Of a stretch of DNA of 9,125 bases, positions 5,981 to 9,125 are shown piece after piece. Source of the DNA: Betaproteobacteria bacterium HGW-Betaproteobacteria-2 (GTDB lineage Bacteria; Pseudomonadota; Gammaproteobacteria; Burkholderiales; Methylophilaceae); the NCBI GenBank assembly GCA_002842255.1, contig PHCM01000041.1:1-9125 (forward strand), in the 5' to 3' direction. Below the pieces are notes generated by a model. It was given only the letters and a program-made list of their open reading frames with translations. It had not been told where the DNA came from and did not search any database. Position numbers and translations under genes: made by a program. How positions within the stretch are numbered: position 1 is the stretch's first letter; each line of letters starts with the position of its first letter.

Positions 5981-7597
5981 TCAGTGGTGGTGATGGCCGT
6001 GATGACGGTCGAGCAGGCTGTAATAGTTTGACGGCTCGAGCACGGTAGGCACCGCTTCCGGCAGCATGTCCGGGTAGTCCTTGCTGTAGTGCAGGCCGCG
6101 GCTTTCATGGCGCTCCATCGCGCTCTTCACGATCAGTTCAGCGACCTGCAGCAGATTCCTCAATTCGATCAGGTCGTTGCTGATGCGGAAATTGCTGTAG
6201 AACTCGTGCACTTCGTCGCGCAGCATGTGGATGCGGTGCAGGGCGCGAGCGAGACGCTTGTTGGTGCGAACGATGCCGACATAATTCCACATGAAGCGGC
6301 GTAGTTCGTTCCAGTTGTGCGTGATGATGATTTCCTCGTCCGCATCCGTTACTCTGCTTTCATCCCAGTAGGGCAGTTCCGGTATCGTTTTCGGGGGCTG
6401 TGCCAGGATATCCTCGGCTGCAGCTTGGCCAAAAACCAGACATTCGAGCAAAGAGTTGCTGGCCAGGCGGTTGGCACCATGCAGGCCGGTACAGGCGGTC
6501 TCGCCGATGGCATAGAGGCCGGGCAGGTCGGTACGTCCGATATGATCGGTCATGATGCCGCCGCAGCAGTAATGCGCGGCTGGTACGACCGGGATCGGTT
6601 CCTTGGTGATGTCGATGCCGAGTTCCATGCAGCGCCGGTAGATGGTCGGGAAGTGCGACAGCACGAAATCCGCCGGCTGATGCGAGATATCCAGATAGAC
6701 GCAGTCGATGCCGCGCTTTTTCATCTCGAAGTCAATGGCGCGGGCGACGATGTCGCGTGGTGCCAGTTCTGCGCGCTCGTCGTGTTCCTGCATGAAACGC
6801 GTACCGTCCGGTAGCTTGAGGATGCCGCCTTCACCGCGTACGGCTTCGGAGATCAGAAAGGATTTCGCCAGTGGGTGGTAGAGGCAGGTCGGGTGGAACT
6901 GTATGAATTCCATGTTGGCGACACGACAGCCTGCACGCCAAGCCATGGCAATGCCGTCGCCGGAGGCAACGTCGGGGTTGGTGGTATACAGATAGACCTT
7001 GCCGGTGCCGCCGGTGGCAAGCACGGTATGCTGTGCGCCTATGGTCAGCACTTTGCCGCTGGTATTGTCGAGCACGTAGGCGCCCAGACATTCACCGCCT
7101 TCGATGCCGACCTTTCTCGCGGTGATGAGATCGACGGCGATATGGTCCTCCATCAGGTCGATGTTCGGATGTTCCTTGACCTTCTCCGCCAAGGTTTTCT
7201 GCACCGCATGGCCGGTGGCATCGGCGGCGTGGATGATGCGACGGTGACTGTGGCCACCTTCGCGCGTCAGGTGAAAGCCGCTGTCGTCCTCTTCACGGGT
7301 GAATGGCACGCCCTCGGCAATCAGCCATTCCACGGTTTCTCGTCCATGTTCGGCAACCAGGCGGGTGACCTCGGCATCGCAGAGGCCTGCTCCGGCGGTC
7401 AAGGTGTCCTGAATGTGCGCTTCGATGGAATCATCGCTGGCCAGCACTGCCGCTATACCGCCCTGTGCCCAGTTGCTTGAGCTGTCGTTGATGCCGCGTT
7501 TGCTGACCAGGCAGACTTTTTTATCGGCAGCCACCTTGAGTGCAAGGGTCAGGCCGGCAAGTCCGCTCCCTATGATGAGTACGTCGTATTCGCGCAT
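5981..7597 (-). CDS. nadB: L-aspartate oxidase
   Basis: FAD enzyme that oxidises L-aspartate to iminoaspartate, the first step of de novo NAD synthesis, passing its product to quinolinate synthase NadA. The 538 residues match the usual length (E. coli 540). Visible are the dinucleotide-binding IIGSGLAGL (8-16), [13 protein letters not shown] (39-51), the substrate-region motifs [10 protein letters not shown] (112-121) and RGEGGIL (254-260), the conserved [10 protein letters not shown] (339-348), [15 protein letters not shown] (371-385), and the C-terminal helical domain (about 425-500). An odd natural tail, HHGHHHH, ends the protein. No good SD precedes the ATG; a TATAGT box lies seven bases upstream, hinting at a leaderless or very short-leader mRNA. 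It is divergent from rpoE, as in E. coli. No other nad gene is in the window. Confidence 0.97.
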   Translation of the reverse strand: MREYDVLIIGSGLAGLTLALKVAADKKVCLVSKRGINDSSSNWAQGGIAAVLASDDSIEAHIQDTLTAGAGLCDAEVTRLVAEHGRETVEWLIAEGVPFTREEDDSGFHLTREGGHSHRRIIHAADATGHAVQKTLAEKVKEHPNIDLMEDHIAVDLITARKVGIEGGECLGAYVLDNTSGKVLTIGAQHTVLATGGTGKVYLYTTNPDVASGDGIAMAWRAGCRVANMEFIQFHPTCLYHPLAKSFLISEAVRGEGGILKLPDGTRFMQEHDERAELAPRDIVARAIDFEMKKRGIDCVYLDISHQPADFVLSHFPTIYRRCMELGIDITKEPIPVVPAAHYCCGGIMTDHIGRTDLPGLYAIGETACTGLHGANRLASNSLLECLVFGQAAAEDILAQPPKTIPELPYWDESRVTDADEEIIITHNWNELRRFMWNYVGIVRTNKRLARALHRIHMLRDEVHEFYSNFRISNDLIELRNLLQVAELIVKSAMERHESRGLHYSKDYPDMLPEAVPTVLEPSNYYSLLDRHHGHHHH

Positions 7598-7815
7598 GGA
7601 TTCACTATATTTTTGACAGGTCGTTAGGATGAACTAATGCGAGTTTAGCGCTGTCTCTAGTGACAAGCTAGCAATTGATTTGTCTTGAGCCCGGGAGAGA
7701 ATGAATGTTGAACACGAAGAAACTGCAAGAATTTTCACAGCTGAGTTTCGTTGATACAACGATGCAAGGGTATACTCCGACAGTTGAAAAAGTGCTAACA
7801 AGGAGCAAGGCCTCT
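7598..7815. promoter_or_regulatory. Divergent nadB/rpoE control region
   Basis: These 218 bases separate the nadB start from the preferred rpoE start. Plus strand: TTGACA at 7613-7618 is a perfect housekeeping -35, but its -10 (TAATGC, 16 bases on) is poor; an RpoE-like promoter candidate lies at 7631-7659. TATACT at 7771-7776 is a good -10 without a well-spaced -35. Minus strand: TATAGT (7604-7609) with a weak -35 17 bases upstream points at nadB. The bases 7705-7815 are open in frame with rpoE and may be a 37-codon N-terminal extension. No hairpin terminator or riboswitch was seen. Confidence 0.55.
7631..7659 (+). promoter_or_regulatory. Candidate RpoE-dependent autoregulatory promoter
   Basis: GAACTA (7631-7636) is followed after 16 bases by GTCTCTA (7653-7659). 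The sigma-E consensus is GGAACTT and TCTGA at a similar spacing, so the -35 matches five of six GAACTT bases and the -10 is partial. Autoregulation of rpoE through such a promoter is known in E. coli. The call rests only on this match and the position. Confidence 0.4.
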
Positions 7816-8433
7816 ATGGGTTCCAATCCCACAGCTGGCAACCGTGAAATCGATCAGGAACTGGTTGAACGCGCGCAGCGCGGCGACAAGCAGGCCTTTG
7901 GCATGCTGGTGGACAAATACCAGCGCAAGCTGGGTCGTCTGCTTTCCAGATTGATTCGCGATCAGGCGGAAATCGAGGATGTGGTGCAGGAGTCTTTCAT
8001 CAAGGCTTACCGCGCCTTGCCCAATTTTCGCGGTGACAGTGCTTTTTATACCTGGCTGTATAGAATTGGTATCAACACTGCCAAGAACTACCTGGTTTCC
8101 ATGGGACGCAGACCTCAGATCAGCAACGATATCGAAATCGAAGATGCTGAAAACTTCGAGGATGCCGGTGAGCTACGCACGATGGAAACGCCGGAGACCG
8201 AGCTGATGACCAAGGAAATTGCACAGACGGTCAATGACACGGTTGAGGGCCTGCCTGAAGAATTGCGCACTGCGATTACCTTGCGTGAAATCGAAGGCTT
8301 GAGTTACGAAGAGATTGCGACACTGATGGACTGCCCGATTGGCACCGTGCGCTCCCGTATTTTCAGGGCACGCGAGACGATCGCGCAAAAGTTGCGTCCA
8401 TTGCTCGATACCCCACAGGATAAACGCTGGTAA
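7816..8433 (+). CDS. rpoE: Envelope-stress ECF sigma factor RpoE (AlgU/sigma-E)
   Basis: A 205-residue sigma-E family factor that directs transcription of outer-membrane and periplasm repair genes. Region 2 (about 16-95) contains QRGDKQAFGMLVDKYQ, IEDVVQESFIKAYRAL (53-68) and the almost invariant FRGDSAFYTWLYRI followed by NTAKNYL. Region 4 (about 138-195) contains GLPEELRTAITLREIEGLSYEEIA and MDCPIGTVRSRIFRARE. The sequence is very close in style to E. coli RpoE (191 aa). The ATG at 7816 is chosen because of AAGGAG (7800-7805) and the family's usual length. An in-frame ATG at 7705 with GGGAGAG upstream would add 37 residues without similarity known to me. rseA follows 29 bases later and rseB overlaps it, giving the standard regulatory operon. 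Held inactive at the membrane by RseA. Confidence 0.96.
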   Translation: MGSNPTAGNREIDQELVERAQRGDKQAFGMLVDKYQRKLGRLLSRLIRDQAEIEDVVQESFIKAYRALPNFRGDSAFYTWLYRIGINTAKNYLVSMGRRPQISNDIEIEDAENFEDAGELRTMETPETELMTKEIAQTVNDTVEGLPEELRTAITLREIEGLSYEEIATLMDCPIGTVRSRIFRARETIAQKLRPLLDTPQDKRW

Positions 8434-8462
8434 GCCGGCGCTTAATTTAGCAGGAGAACTAC

Positions 8463-8927
8463 ATGAAAGACCAGATTTCAGCGCTGATAGATGATGAGAT
8501 TTCGCTGCAAGAGGCGGAATATCTGTATACAGCGCTCAAGGCTGAAGGTGAGAGCCGCGAATGTTGGATGACCTATCATCTGATAGGTGATGCCATGCGT
8601 GGAAGTCCGACTTTCAAACATGATTTGCGCCAACGCATCATGCAGCAGATTGATGCAGAACCTGCTGTGCTTGCGCCTAAAAATGCAAAACCGGTACTGG
8701 AGTCCGCGAAACCTTCCCGGCTGTGGTCGGTTGCAGCTTCGATGGCGGCAGTGATGTTCGTCGGCATGATCGTACTGCAGCAGCAGCCACAACAGGCCGA
8801 GGATATCCTGCCGATGGAGATCGCGCAGAATCTGCCCGCCGAATACCTGCAGGCGCATCAATCTGTGGTGCCCAGCAGCGCCGCCTATTACGTACAATCC
8901 GCTGCCTATACGGAGCGCGCGAAGTGA
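8463..8927 (+). CDS. rseA: Anti-sigma-E factor RseA/MucA
   Basis: A 154-residue single-pass inner-membrane protein that sequesters RpoE until regulated proteolysis. The cytoplasmic N-terminal domain (1-60) shows the family pattern KDQISALIDDEISLQEAE, then CWMTYHLIGDAMRG (34-47). One transmembrane helix lies at about 88-105 (WSVAASMAAVMFVGMIVL), followed by a Gln-rich periplasmic stretch and a tail ending EYLQAHQSVVPSSAAYYVQSAAY, typical of the beta/gamma MucA periplasmic domain. SD AGGAGA (8452-8457) is five bases before the ATG. The stop overlaps the next start as GTGA. Known handling of this family involves DegS-like and RseP-like proteases, not encoded in this window. Confidence 0.94.
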   Translation: MKDQISALIDDEISLQEAEYLYTALKAEGESRECWMTYHLIGDAMRGSPTFKHDLRQRIMQQIDAEPAVLAPKNAKPVLESAKPSRLWSVAASMAAVMFVGMIVLQQQPQQAEDILPMEIAQNLPAEYLQAHQSVVPSSAAYYVQSAAYTERAK

Positions 8928-9125
8928 TCGTAAGGTGGCTACTGGCTTGCCTGTTGGCAGGCCATTTTTCTTTGGTCCTGGCTGATGATACAACGCAGCA
9001 GGATCCTTGGATGTTGCTGGACAAGGCTGCCCATGCAGCAAGGGACCTGAGCTACAAGGGAATCTTCATGTACCAGTCGGGCACGAACAGTCGCTCGATC
9101 GAAATCACCCATATGAACGCCGGAC
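8924..9125 (+). CDS. rseB: RseB/MucB sigma-E regulatory protein, 3'-truncated by window edge
   Basis: First 67 codons of a periplasmic protein that protects RseA from proteolysis and senses misplaced lipoprotein or LPS. The frame starts with GTG overlapping the rseA stop (GTGA). Residues 1-20 form a signal peptide (MIVRWLLACLLAG...LVLA), probably cut before DDTTQQ. The mature start shows the family pattern WMLLDKAAHAARDLSYKGIF, then MYQSG and IEITHM, as in MucB/RseB. The cysteine at residue 9 is too near the N-terminus for a lipobox. About 250 more residues should lie beyond the window. The overlap suggests translational coupling with rseA. Confidence 0.9.
   Translation, partial: MIVRWLLACLLAGHFSLVLADDTTQQDPWMLLDKAAHAARDLSYKGIFMYQSGTNSRSIEITHMNAG

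Noticed and set aside
6875..7480. Plus-strand open frame of 201 codons inside nadB
   Set aside because: It lies fully opposite the conserved NadB coding sequence and its Gly/Val/Ala-rich translation matches no family; antisense shadow.
7751..7776. TTGATA and TATACT as a housekeeping rpoE promoter
   Set aside because: The boxes are only 14 bases apart, too close for a normal promoter; TATACT alone is kept as a note in the control region.
8478..9041. Minus-strand open frame of 187 codons opposite rseA and rseB
   Set aside because: It opposes two genes with clear family motifs and overlapping start/stop signals; no domain is recognisable in it.

Overview
The window looks like a chromosomal piece of a betaproteobacterium, probably of the Nitrosomonadales/Gallionellaceae/methylotroph type. 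This placement is an inference from protein style and gene order, not from a search. The right end carries the divergent nadB / rpoE-rseA-rseB order familiar from proteobacterial chromosomes. All genes but nadB are on the plus strand, and they are tightly packed with frequent stop/start overlaps.

Layout. (1) 1-2089: a tight housekeeping run of endonuclease III (nth, 5' end outside the window), a FIST-domain sensory protein and a DUF1841 protein. (2) 2162-5139: a compact accessory cassette of an ECF sigma factor, a short soluble zinc-type anti-sigma factor, a secreted Cys-rich repeat peptide (HvfA/bufferin-like), a DUF692 multinuclear non-heme iron oxidase (HvfB/BufB-like) and a DUF2063 partner protein (HvfC/BufC-like). 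(3) 5189-5959: an MtfA-type zinc peptidase. (4) 5981-7597, minus strand: nadB, L-aspartate oxidase. (5) 7816 to the end: the envelope-stress sigma factor rpoE with its anti-sigma factor rseA and the start of periplasmic rseB/mucB.

The most interesting part is region 2. It reads as a self-contained, self-regulated RiPP system. The ECF sigma/anti-sigma pair would switch on a 108-residue exported precursor whose three 21-residue repeats each hold two Gly-Lys-Cys-Gly units. The DUF692 enzyme and its DUF2063 partner would then oxidise the cysteines into copper-chelating groups, as known for Haemophilus HvfABC and for bufferins. Two regulatory structures stand out. A perfect inverted repeat spans the hvfA stop codon and the hvfB start codon, suggesting translational coupling. 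A TTCCGGAGTCNNTAAC sequence is shared by the upstream regions of the sigma gene and of hvfA; the hvfA copy forms half of a 16-bp palindrome.

No tRNA, rRNA, CRISPR array, insertion sequence or convincing rho-independent terminator was seen. The longest stretch without an assigned gene is 7598-7815, the divergent nadB/rpoE control region.
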